Positions 29,636 to 41,315 of a stretch of 64,000 bases of DNA are shown one piece after another (the first letter of the stretch is position 1; every line of letters begins with the position of its first letter). The notes under the pieces are model-generated. The model was not told where the DNA came from. It worked only from the letters and a program-made list of their open reading frames with translations, and ran no database searches. This DNA is from Thermothielavioides terrestris NRRL 8126. Taxonomy: Eukaryota > Ascomycota > Sordariomycetes > Sordariales > Chaetomiaceae. The stretch covers positions 2,666,001-2,730,000 of the forward strand of contig NC_016458.1 in NCBI RefSeq assembly GCF_000226115.1, written 5' to 3'. Position numbers and translations under genes: made by a program.

Positions 29636-32451
29636 GCAGCATTCGGCTTGGCAGCTGGTCGCTTCCTTCTGCGGAACGACTCCAGACTGCCAGTGGTCGA
29701 GCAATCTACAGGTAGCTCATATGTCGTACACATAAAGCAATGTACACGCATAAGCAACACACTGGGTTACCGAGGTCGCGGCGCTGCAACCTTCGGGTGA
29801 ACTGCGCTGATTCGGTGCGGACATCGAGCACACGAATAATGAGCCAGAGCAGTCGCTGCCTGATCTGAATCCGGTAGTTAGGGGGTGGTTGACTACCTCC
29901 GTAGGCACCTCTTCACTTCCCTCGCCAAGACCGGGTTGACGAGAAGCGTGATGCGTGATGAGATCGACCGGAGTGAAAAGACGGCTCGAATCCATGAGTT
30001 GCCAAGTCGTCAGCTTCGGGCGCAGCCGCTGGCCAAACCTCACCGATGACTGAGCCGGAGCCGCTGCGGACATGTCTGCGCTCGCCTTGTGTGTGCTGCG
30101 GCTCAGTCGATGTGACCGTAAGATGCATGTTGGGCCGGCAGTCACTGCAGTTGGAGTTGAACAGCGACTCAGCATCAGAGACAGGCTGACGCCAGATAGT
30201 TAGGCCGACTCATGGCGGGCCCATGAAGCGTCCTGCTGTGCGACCGGACAGGTCAGGGGGAAATGACATGAAGAGGGGAGAGAACGGAGAAGGGCTGGCC
30301 TATGAATGAGGAAGACGGATTTGGACAAGGCAGCCTGCGAGACCAAAGAATTGGACAGGGAGGATGGCGGGTTGAGGAAGCACCTGCCCTACGCTCAGAC
30401 TAACTTCCATCAAGGTTCCTTCCATGCTCAGGCAGCGGTGCGAAGGGGATGGAATTGACGAGAAGGAACTTGATATGGAAGTCAACCCAGCAGCAACTTG
30501 GATATCGTTTTGGAAAGAAGACCCAAGTTCCTGGCATTGACGGAGTAATCCGAACCATTACCGATCGACATGCCTGGATACTGCGTAAGGCAAAATACCC
30601 GACCTTGTATTGTACCTTGGCTTCTCAGCACCTCCACTACAAACAAACACAAGGCAATGGTATGACCGCACTTCGGGTCGCTTAAGTAAGGCGAGAGACC
30701 ACAGCCCCTTGTGTGAAGGTTGCGGGGAAGAGGCGCAAAGCAGGCCGGATGAACAAAGCCAGGGCAGCCGTGCAAGGGACGGACGATCCACGCAGACCCT
30801 GCGCGTGGAACGGCTGCAATGCGATGCGAAGCGTGTTTGTCTGCAGCTTCTCCAGCCTCGAGATCCCGAGGAATGAAGGCGGGCGGCCGGGGGGTTGCAA
30901 TCAACTGTCAACTGACCTCAGGTACTGGGCCATTTTCGAGATCGTTCTGTGCCCTGTGCCCTGTGCCCTTGTGAACTGCGGCAACTGTTGGCCGCCCCTG
31001 GAACTTGCCTCGCGCTGCTCTGCAATGGTTTCGCCTGAGGCCTGGCGGGGCTCCTCGCTGAGAAAGCCCGCCTTGTGACTGGCCGAGGCACACAACTGGG
31101 CTAGGTGTGGAGCGACACGGGGGCTCACATTGTCCTGTAATGTACGTTACATGTACCTTATGTAACTGGGCAGCGGAGGTTTAATATTGGAGGAAGAGGT
31201 GGATGCTCCTTTTGTTAATCACAAATGTTAAGCCTTCTGGCTCCAGGGTGTGTGGCGCCTGCTCCGCAAAGCAGTCCGTCCGTCCACAAGCACCACCCAA
31301 GCTTTCGGTTTCCTGCTTTGAACGAAGCATCGACTTGGTGACCGCAGGGCCGCATCCCGTCGTTCAATGGAAACGGTCGACCGCTCCCATCTCCCGTGAA
31401 CAACCCACCATCCACCACCTTTTTACTTCTTTCTTTTTTTGCTTCCTGGTTCCCTTGTCAGCGACCTGTTCCCTTGTGCTGCATCCACGTCTAGCTCGAC
31501 GCTGGCTGGCATCAATTTCCCTCCTTGCCGGGGCTTCTTTCAGGGTCGATCTCGCTCCTCGCGCTCCTCACGCTCCCCCTTAACCCTCCCCGGCACGCCA
31601 ACAGCTGTGCTCGAAATAAGACTCCCTGCACGCGCTCGGCTTGGTCCGCTCGAATATTGTTCACGTTCCAAATTGTCGTTATATCTATTTTTCCTGCCGA
31701 TGCCGACGACGCCGCCCCGGATGTCCCGTGTTCACTAAGCCGAGATTGCGCGTTCTGTCCGTGCCGACATTGTTCTCCTGCGCTGGTGGTCGCACCTGCG
31801 CTTGATCGCGATCCTCGAACCTCCCTGTTCACGAGCACGTCACGCTCCGCCCGCACGTCTGCACCCGATTCGGCGCCGCGCCGACTAATTGACGCCCTTG
31901 CTCTGCGAGCTTCGACCGTGATTACAGCGACCGCCGACTGCGTTTGTCCCGCTGTCGAACCCTCTCTGGCTTGACCGCTCTGCGGGGGAGGTGGATAGAA
32001 CGCTTGGAATACCATTCCCGGATCGCCAAAAGCCGGGGTGCGTAGCGGAAGCTCGCATACGCGGCGTCATCTCGCACCGGAAGAAATTCCGTTGCCAGAA
32101 GAGGTTGGCACAGGATTAGTCGTGGTTACTTGCGTGCCCGGCTCTGGCGTGCAAGGTTCGGGAACCTCGACACAAGGTCGCAAACGGCACCTGAAATCCC
32201 GCTGTCCATCGCCACGTCGAGAAGTCGACCCGAGAATTGCGGCAGCGGTTGTCAAACACAAGGCCCTGGGGAGTGTAGCGCGCAACGCGCGCGATCGCAC
32301 CACAGCTTCCCTGATATCTGGCGGCCGGGTCTCTCCCGCGGCGACGCCTCGCTACTGGTAGGCAACGCTCTTTGCTGATTCCAGCCGCTTCAGCACCGCA
32401 GGCCAGAAAAGTGCACCCGACGCCTGCACTGGTCCTGCCGCGCCCCTCTTC

Positions 32452-35400
32452 ATGGACAGCCAGCCCGCAACGGCGGAATCCAAACATCACTACCAGTCCT
32501 ACCCTTGGCCAGGCGCACCTTCTGCCGGCACAACCTCGAGGGTAAAACCCGCTCCGGTGCCCGAATCCTCGCCCGGATACTTTCCTGCTCAGCTGGACCT
32601 CCTCCCGATCCTGTTTCCCCAGCAGCTTTACCAAGACAAGCTCCTCCAGTACAACAAGCTCGTCTCCGCCGGCCGGGGCGGTGGAGGTGGCTTGCAGACC
32701 CCGCCACATCCTCCCGTGCTGTCCTCCCCGCAATCAAAATCTTCCACGCGGTCGAGGTCTTCTTCCAAGGTGTCGAATAAGGACAACAGCGCCCAAGCAA
32801 AGTCTGCTCCGCAAAGCTGTCATGGGAATAAGCCAGCGAAGAACTCAGAGCCCGCCGAACGTGCGCTTATGAAATCGGGCAAGGAACCGTCGTCCAAGAT
32901 GTCGGCCAAGAAGCCGTCCGAGCAAGCCGTCGACGGCGACGCGGCTGTGCGGCAACCGCCGGCGTCGCGCCAGGGCGCACCAGCTACAGCGACCCAATCC
33001 AGTTCCGTTCCGTCGACCCCCCATCAGCATCCTCGAAAATTCTCCTTCGAGTCCCGGGAACAATCGCCTGGCGCCGCGCAGAACCATTCCCCGCGTTCCG
33101 CTTACTCCGAAACGAACGGCAATGTGCCATCTCTCCGCCCCTTGCCCCCGAGATTGGGAGGCTGCCGGTTTGAGACCGCGATCCCGTTCTCGCGACGCAG
33201 GATGCCCTACAGCCTCGGAACAGACAAGCTGGAAAAGGTGGACCCGGACAAGATCAAGAGCAAGCTGTCAGAAGACGTGGAGAGGAAGCTCGAAACCGAT
33301 ATGCGGGAACTGTATGACAGGTTATTGCCGACCGAAGCAATAGAGGTCAACCGGCGGGAGCTAGTCAGCAAGCTGGAGAGGCTCTTCAACACCGAATGGC
33401 CGGGGCATGACATCCGTGTGCACCTGTTCGGCTCGTCCGGCAACCTATTATGCTCCGACGACTCCGACGGTACGTGGCTTTTCAGGCGCGGCAGGAGGAG
33501 CCTTTCAGGAGAGAAGATTGCGCTGACGTGTCTCAGTGGATATTTGCATAACCACCCCATGGCGGGAGCTGGAGAGCGTGTGCATGATTGCCGAGCTGCT
33601 TGACCGACGTAAGGAATCTTCGCCTACCCTCTTTGCGATCGGAAGCTAACCCAGTCCCAGACGGTATGGAAAAGGTTGTCTGCGTCTCGTCTGCCAAGGT
33701 GCCCATCGTCAAGATTTGGGATCCTGAGCTCAAATTGGCCTGCGACATGAACGTCAACAACACGCTAGCCCTCGAGAATACTCGGATGGTGCGGACGTAT
33801 GTTAGTATCGATGACCGCGTGCGGCCGCTGGCGATGATCATCAAATACTGGACGCGGAGGAGAGTCGTCAACGATGCAGGTTAGCCGCTCCAGACACCCA
33901 CTTCGCGATGATTGCCGCACCCAGCTCACACGTTCCACGCAGCGTTCGGCGGAACCCTCAGTTCTTACACGTGGATCTGCATGATCATTGCGTTTCTGCA
34001 GCTACGAGATCCTCCAGTGCTGCCTGCGCTCCACCAGCAACATGATCTGAAGCTGGTCAAGCAGGACGGTGCTCTCAGCGACTTCGCTGACGATATCCCG
34101 AAGCTGCGCGGCTTTGGCGCAAAGAACAAAGACAGTCTGGCCGTGCTGCTCTTCCAGTTCTTCCGCTTCTATGCGCACGAGTTCGACTACGACAAGTATA
34201 CCTTGTCAATACGAATGGGGACGCTGTTGACCAAAGCGGAGAAGAATTGGCAGTATCTGGTGAACAATGCTCTCTGCGTCGAGGAGCCGTTCAATGACGG
34301 GCGCAATCTGGGCAACACGGCTGACGAGACGTCTTTTCGGGGTCTCCACATGGAGTTGCGAAGGGCTTTCGACCTGATCGCCGAGGGCAAGCTGGAGGAG
34401 TGCTGCGAGCAGTACGTGTTTCCCAAGGAGGAGGAGAGGGTATGGCAGAAGCCCCCACCGGCGCCGAGACCGATCCTCCTGAGGAGTTCTTCCCAGCAGC
34501 ATGGCAACAGCGGCAACCGCCTCCGTGGAGGCGGCTTCCGCGGCAATCGGCAGTTTCACCGGAATGGAGGTGCGGGTCGGCGATCCTCGTCCAGTGTCAC
34601 ATATGACCCGAATTCGGTCTACTCGCAGGCAGGGATGCCGCCCACCATGAGTCCTCAGGACCTCTTGTGGTACCAGGCCCAGAGTCCGCAGCTCAGCGTG
34701 CCTCAAGAGATCTTGACCACGTCGCTCAACGCGTTAGCCGCGCAGGAGTCGATGCGATTCCAGCTCTACACGCAGCTCAACCAGCAGCAGGTGCTGGCCC
34801 ATGCCCAGCGAGTACAGCAGGGCGCGTCGACGACTGACAGGTCCCGGACGAACTCGCTCGACAACCCGCCATTGACAGCACCCGTCCGGCCGGAGCTGAT
34901 GTACGGTATCGGCTTTCCCATACAACACGCGCCGTATTTCCATCCAGGATTCACGACGTACCCCTCATCTCCGGCCACGGCGGCTCCACCTTCCAACGGC
35001 CAGCCCGAGTTTCGGCGGAGCCTTCATCGGACCGCCGCGGCGAGCGACTCGGGCGTCTCGCCTGGCAGCGGTGCCCTTAGGTCGCAATCCCAGCCAGCTT
35101 CGAGAACTACGCTTCCTCCGCACTCGATGGCCGTGTACTCGACATCCAGTCAGTCGCACACCGGGATAGGAGCATCACAGTCGCGCCAGGTGCACGATGT
35201 GGCCGTCCCGAGCTTCATGCCCGATGAGAGAGGTGATCTGGGCTTCGACGACGTGCCGACAAAACCGATCTCGGATTCGCCGCCCGAGAACGATGGCCCG
35301 CGTTTCATAGGATACTACGTCAATGGCCACTCGGGTTCCAGTCGGCCTGCAAACGGGTTTCCAAGCGTCGGTGTGGCGTCTGCCGAATCAAGTCAGAGCG

Positions 35401-36461
35401 GCCAGGGCGGCGGTCGCCGGCGGTTGTCGACTGATCAGTTGCCTCAGTCCGTCCTTGACCGCAGGATGAAGCGCACCTCACGTTCTCCGTCACCCATGGG
35501 CCATGCTAGGGCCTTGTCTGTGGGCGTGAATTCGGCCCCTCTCCTCTCGGCGCCGTTCGCTCAGTCGAATGGAAAGCTTCCCTCAAAGCCGCTCGTGGTA
35601 AATGGTACGGCGCCAAAGACAGCGTCGACCCCGGGTTCGGGCCGTCCAACTGTCGTTACGGAGTCCTTAGTATCGGACGACAGCCTCCACGACAATGCTT
35701 TGCACATTCACCAGGGGGTGAGTCCCAGCAGTTCGTGGCCGGAACAGCAGCCTACCCCTCCATCCAGCGCCGCGGAGTCCGTGGCCACGCGCGTGCCGGA
35801 ACGGCCAGTCATCGTCAATGGCTCCTCGACAAACCGGTCTCCTTCTGCGACGGTGCCCAATCTGCTGGACACCTCGTTCCAACAACGGGTTGCGATGGGA
35901 GCCGGCCTCCATCTCCCTTACTCGGCCGTCGTGGGCGACCCCAACGGCCTTGCAGGGTTCTCGCGCGCCCACACGCGCCAGCAGCTAGCGCCGTTGGATC
36001 TAGCCACAGGTGATTACGCGGCTCACCAGGACCTGCCGCATCTCTCCCCGGTGTACGAGCACCGCACCCCGTCGCCGACGGTGCCGCGCAAGTTTGAGCC
36101 CTCACCCATCAGCCAACTGTCAGGGGCGGGAGCGAAGGACTTCCGGTCCGACTTCTCCCCGAAGGCGACCCAGAAGGCGCCGTCCAGCAGGTCCCCGAAC
36201 GGCGGCGCCCCGACCCGGCAGCAGGACAGCGCCACGTCGCGATCCCCGGCTCAGGACCAGAGGATCAACGGGCTTGCACGGGAGAACGGACATGTCCGCG
36301 CCGCGAAGAGCCAGACCGAGAGCTTCAGCGGCTGGCAGAAAACCAAGACGCGCAAGAAGGGCGGCGCCGCCGCCGCCGAGCTGAAGCAGTCTTCCGCCGC
36401 CAACGGCTTCCCGCAGAGCGAGCCGCCACCCAAAAATGAGGCTGACCGCAAGGGCGGCTGA
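32452..36461 (+). CDS. Cid1-type terminal nucleotidyltransferase (poly(A)/poly(U) polymerase family)
   Basis: Four exons, 32452-33469, 33537-33608, 33661-33879 and 33943-36461, give 1275 aa. The family adds A or U to RNA 3' ends in cytoplasm or nucleus. The catalytic signature is built by splicing: HLFGSSGNLLCSDDSD then VDICITTPW, with Asp339 and Asp341 as metal ligands; the third carboxylate is in LACDMNVNN. HGMEKVVCVSSAKVPIVKIWD and DRVRPLAMIIKYWTRRR follow, then the PAP-associated domain with GTLSSYTWICMIIAFLQ and LLFQFFRFYAHEFDY. The first about 255 residues and the last about 680 are Ser/Pro/Gln-rich and disordered, ending SFSGWQKTKTRKKGG near the C-terminus. Adenylation versus uridylation cannot be decided by eye: the specificity His was not located with confidence. 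Confidence 0.9.
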
Positions 36462-39400
36462 ACGCGACCGCGTCTCTCCCGTCCTCCCCCAAATTAGCGA
36501 GTCTTTGTGGGTGGTGTGCGGTCGCCGTGCTCAGCTGATAGCGGCTGCGTTGATCGATCCATGGTAGCGGCGAGCCCCTATAAAACCCGTCCAGTCCGCC
36601 TCCGCATGAGATGCAAACAAACAGAGACAAGGGGTCAAGGCTCCTGGGGTGGGAGGGTTGGGTTCCTGCGCTTTCTTGGATACGTTGTTGTCCGCGTGCA
36701 CGGCATGCGGCTTGGGTGCGAGGGCGTCTGCCTCCCTTTGTCTCTTACCCCAGGTTGGACGTTTGGACGTTGGACAGAGCTTGCCTTCAGGATTCTTGGC
36801 CTCTGGAACTACGACAGAGCGTGTTATGGCATGGCGTGTCCTTCTACATTGTCCTTGTGCGTTCTGGGGTCCTTGGCCCCCCTTCTCCGCCTTGGTCCTG
36901 CGCGCTTGTCGGCCCTCCCTGGAGCTGAGCGTTTTGAATCCGGATCGGGTTTGGTTTGTTGGACAGCGGCATTCGACGGGGTTTGCTGGTTAGGCATGAG
37001 CGAGGCGCCGCGCTGCGGGTATATCGATTGAGAGTTGGGCTGGGTGGCCATGGGTGGGGGGGAGGTTATGGAGGCGACCATTACGACGGCCAGCGATGCG
37101 CAGACCGGCTGTTGTTCACCTTGCCGCTGATTCGATCCGAACCCGAGCGACCGAAGAAGTGACCGAAGGAGGCGAGCGACCGATACAGCTTCACCCGCAA
37201 TTGCACATGACCAGCGATTACGAACGGGACGGCTCTGGGGAAAAGGAAAGCGAAAGTGGAGGTTTTGCGTTGGGATTGTTTTTTTCCGTCTTGTCAGCGA
37301 TGCTGGGGTGGGGTTAAGCGGTGGCGGTGAACGGACGGGACGGGCATGGCGTCTCCAGAGCGGCGTGGCTATTGCTCAGACAGAAGGGATGGGGGGATCG
37401 GGTCGGGCAGCGGAAGTTGCTCCTCACCATTGCCCGTTTTGAAGGGGCACTCGGTCGCTCGGTCGGTCGGGCAAGCAGGCGGGCGGTTGAAGCATCATCG
37501 GTTCTGTCTCTACATGTGTGTATGCGGTCTGCATGTGTCTATGCGCTAAGGTGGCTGGGGGGTTGGCTTTCTCATCGAGTCGTCTTTTTCTCCGTTTACT
37601 CTCTCAGCAGCCCCTCGTCCTCCTCCACTACCACCTCCTCCGTTTCATCTTTTTTTCCTTTTCTGCACCTCTCACATGTTTTGTGCATCATGGACTTATA
37701 GAACGGGATACCATGGTCTGGGTCTGGGTTATGGTCTGGGTCTGGGTCTGGTCTGGCCTGGTCCGGTTCGTTCTGCAACTTTTTTTTTTTCTTTTCTTCT
37801 TCAGGGGTGCTGAGGAAGCAAGACGGGCAAACGTGAAGCAAGCGAGCGAGCAAGCGAACATTGGCAGGAGAGGAGGGACAGAGAGGTTAGTTGTCATGTC
37901 ATGTCATGCCATGTCATGGACTACATACCGTCCATCCCATCCCCCCCTTCCCCCCCTCCCGCCGCAACCCCACCCACCCGCATGAGAGAGAGAGGCAGAG
38001 AAAAAGAGCAAGAGAGAAAAAAGAATATTAAGATGCAAAAAGTGGTTAGCATGTTTTGTTCCGCTGTTGCTGTTGCTGCTGCTGCTTGGTGATGATCTTG
38101 GCGTGCTCTGCGCAGCTCTGTGTGGAAGTTCCACAACCCCCGTTTGTTTGTTTTGGTCTCTGCCGTTGCCGGCAGGGAGGGGGAGGCTTGGAAACAACTA
38201 TGGCGTGAGTACGCCAGTTCCTTGCCCGGTTGGTTAATGGAGCACACGCGCCGGGGCCTTACATACGGAGTTCAGTGGCTGATTCATGGGGAGCACGTCT
38301 AATCCGTGCGTCAGGAGTCAGGTCCCTCCTGGCTTTGGTTTCCCCGAGCGATGTTTGCCCCGTGATATAGACTAGGGAAATCTCGGCAGAACCAGTTCGT
38401 GATAGTGGCGAGTGGGCAAGGGATTCGTTGGTCTCATTAACTAGGGTCATACTGGGCGTCATCAACTAGTGGTATACGGAGGATGAAGGGTATAGGAAAG
38501 GGGTGTTTTATAGAACATAGGAAAGGGTTGGGCTTCGCGCGGCGTTGGTATCACTCCATTGTATTCAGCTGGCTAGGAGGGTGAGTGAAGACTTGGATAT
38601 AGATATCTTCTGAGATATCCTGAGTTGGCATCAATGTCTCCTGTATGCCAGAGTGGGAATCAGGAATCCAAGGGAATGGAGTGATACGAGAATAGACCGC
38701 CCAAAGCTTTGGCAGCTACTTGCGTGATTCGTGAGGGGACGCTGGGTCATCGTTCATTATTCGGCCTTCCCAGCTCTTCCTTAACTACACTGTGTCTCGC
38801 CTCGGGAAACGCTGCAGGTCGGCCAAGTTGTCTTTGTCTGGAATCAATTCAAAAAGAGCCCGGAAGGGGCCGCACATCTATCCGAAGACGCAGCCGCTGG
38901 CACATTGACAGATGAACACTTGTTCTATCGAACCACGGAACCAAGCGATGCTGGCGTGCGAAGGTGACTGCTCCTCCGGGTGGCTTTTGTGCTCCAGAGG
39001 AGGCCGATCCTAAGATTTCTCCCGGATGAGTGGCGGGGCGCGCGGTCGGGAGGGCAATGTCTGGAATTCAAGGGTGTTTCGTCCTCGGAAGTCCGTTGGT
39101 TCCCGAGGCGAGGGCGGCAGGCACGGTTGTTTGACTGAAACAAAGGATGCACCGGATCTCGGTCGTCCACAAGCATCCAGAGATCCGACCTGCAGAACCG
39201 TGATGCGGACTGCAGCACGCGTCGATCTGTTGCACGTCCCATCCTGGCTTAGGCTCTTCGACCGGGTGTTGATACGATGAACCCCGAGGACACGACTTGG
39301 GCCGGCCCCGCTGAGAGGAGCCTAGAATGAAATCCAAAAAGGGGGTGAGATCGACCCGCTTCGCACGCAGTAGCCCTTGAGTGAGACCTTTCTCTGCCGG

Positions 39401-39551
39401 CACCCGTGGGCGGCAGGGATCACCGATTCAATCAGGAGGCAGACGCATGCATGCCTGTCTCTTTCTTGGAACAGGCATGAGGCTATCCTGGTTCGAAATC
39501 ACCGATCACCGCCGCAAGTGAGACTCCAAAAGCACTCGTTTGGGGGGGCTT
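36462..39551. other. 3.1-kb interval between convergent genes
   Basis: 3' regions of both neighbours. The 36.5-38.1 kb part is strand-asymmetric, with G-rich then pyrimidine-rich tracts, and carries the GGTCTG repeat below and a TGTCATG repeat at about 37894-37918. No gene is supported. Confidence 0.45.
37713..37765 (+). repeat. GGTCTG hexamer repeat with G-quadruplex potential
   Basis: Imperfect repeats of GGTCTG. Four GGG runs at 37720, 37726, 37738 and 37744, with loops of 3, 9 and 3 nt, match a loose G-quadruplex pattern on the plus strand, about 1.25 kb downstream of the Cid1-type stop codon. Confidence 0.7.
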
Positions 39552-40801
39552 CTAAACAGCGTAGTAGACATCGACCTTGACGGACTCGACGTGGTTGGCC
39601 CAATGAGGGAACCTCGTCTTGGCCCAGACGGTCACAACGTCGCCCAGTTTAAGCTCGCGCACAAATCGACCGTTCCCGGTAGCCTTGCCGCGACCTTTTT
39701 GGGCGAGCTGCTCTTCGGCAGCCTCCACGTTGAAGTCAGGATCGATATCGTCGGTGTAGCTCCAAACAACGCGGTGCACCCGCGTGGTTCTCGTCGCGGT
39801 CACGTTGCACTGGATCTTGAGGCTTTCGCTCGGAAGGAGTGGCTGATTGAAGACGTAACGGTCCGCCGGGGCGTCCCATACGACCTCGGGAATCACGGTG
39901 CAGAGGTCTTCCGGCTGCAGTGACGGTCGCTGATGGTGTTGTGTCTGGCCTGGACTGGTTTTACACCAGCGTTCCAAACCAACCTCGAACCACGTCCACG
40001 ATCCGTGGTACGTGCCGCGGTCGCCCGGGGCTCCGCCCCAGCCTTGATCATGGCTTCGGATAGTGAAGACGAGGCGGCGACAGGGATGCGCAAGTAGGGA
40101 CACGGGCGCTGCCACGAGCTCCTGGAAGTCGTCGGTCGAAAACTCTTCGCCGGGGGGCCGGGCCCTCGGCTCCATCTGTTCGGCAGGCGGAACATCCCCA
40201 TCGCTGGAGGCACGTTCCCAGCGGTGCAGACCAAGGGGCGGGCACCGGAGCTGCAGGTTATCCGAGGACGGTGGAGCGTAAGCCTGTGGTGTAGGGTATA
40301 TAAAGATGGTATATAATGATGGTCGTCCACGAGGCAGGGCTCACTTACCAAGAATCTATTGTTATTGCCCTCTGTGTGGCGAACAATCACGGTGGCGGGC
40401 TCGACAGAGGCGCCGTCAGAGGTTGGCCCGATCGCGGTAGTCGTGTGCGGCCAGTACTCGGCAAGGTCGATGATGGTGCCAATGATCTCGGGCGGGAGGC
40501 GAAGGGCCTTGCGCAACATGGCCTTGGTGACGAGGACGTCTGCAATGCTTGGCTCGTAGGTGGAGGCCGCAGCACCCGCAGCACCCGAAGCGCTGTTCTC
40601 AGCATCGCCATTAGATGGTCCCCCGGCCTTGCGTGTTGATTGTTCCGGCCCCGGTCCTGATGACATGGCGGCAGTGGCAGCGCGCAGTTGCGTCGGTCTA
40701 GATGTCCAAATGAAATACCAGCAGGCCAAGAGAAATGCTCCAACTGTCACGGCGAGTGTTGCGTCAAAGCTCATAGGCGGGATAGTGGGGGACGTTGTCA
40801 T
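39552..40801 (-). CDS. Conserved fungal membrane-anchored protein of unknown function
   Basis: Two exons: 40801-40349 and, by the nearer acceptor, 40283-39552 (395 aa); an alternative acceptor gives exon 2 from 40250 in the same phase, eleven codons shorter and creating RFLLRCPPLGL. An N-terminal helix at about 13-32 (LAVTVGAFLLACWYFIW) anchors it. EPSIADVLVTKAMLRKALRLPPEIIGTIIDLAEYWP resembles an F-box-like or related helical motif. The C-terminal half contains VFTIRSHDQGWGG and YHGSWTWFEVGLERW, LCTVIPEVVWDAP and GDVVTVWAKTRFPHWANHVESV, a domain recurrent in fungal proteins. No catalytic residues recognised. Divergent from the MetX-family gene across 514 bp. Confidence 0.75.
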
Positions 40802-41315
40802 ATTTATCGTAGGTATTCTTGGTGATTAGGCAGCAGCACCGTTCTGGAATGGGATTCAGCCCGTGAGCTTGACGGACGTAAGGTACCTGCGCTGGTGTTG
40901 CACACGCACTGCGGGAAAGGGATGAGGTACCATGGAGGAACAAGGTTGAGTGGGGAAGGTGACATCACCTCTCGCCAAGCACCAAAGGTGGGACCAGGCA
41001 CACTTGGCCAAGATACCTACCCTGTCTTCAATTATAGTATAGCTATCGGGCCTTATCGTGGGGTTAGACTGCGCCAAGACTGCACGTGAAATGGCGACAT
41101 AGGCACCCTTGCTGCCGCACGCCGGTGGCCGGCATGGAAAGAAAGTGCAACCGCATCGCCGGGAACGGCGGCCCAGGCCGCGGTGGACCCGCTCTTCGCT
41201 TTCCCTCTGTGCTCTGCCTTCGAAGACGATTCCTCAGCGGCCGCCGCTGCGGATACAAACGAGGATTTGGCTGCTGTCCTGCGCGAGCATCTCGCGGACA
41301 CAAACCTAACACAGC
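40802..41315. promoter_or_regulatory. Divergent promoter interval
   Basis: 514 bp between two outward-facing start codons; it must include both promoters. No recognisable activator site was identified. Confidence 0.45.

Larger units (their letters stand above)
28012..32451. other. 4.4-kb gene-poor interval and leader of the Cid1-type gene
   Basis: The genes on either side diverge, so both promoters lie here. I see no supported gene. The about 1 kb before 32452 is pyrimidine-rich (for example CTTCTTTCTTTTTTTGCTTCC near 31425) and probably a long 5' leader. Two short tandem duplications are listed separately. Confidence 0.45.

Noticed and set aside
31525..32361. Two open frames of 107-149 codons ahead of the Cid1-type gene
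   Set aside because: No conserved motif and the larger one begins at a non-ATG codon; more likely leader sequence, at best uORFs.
39430..39520. GGTTCGAAATC resembling a tRNA B box
   Set aside because: No A box at the right distance and no acceptor-stem pairing.
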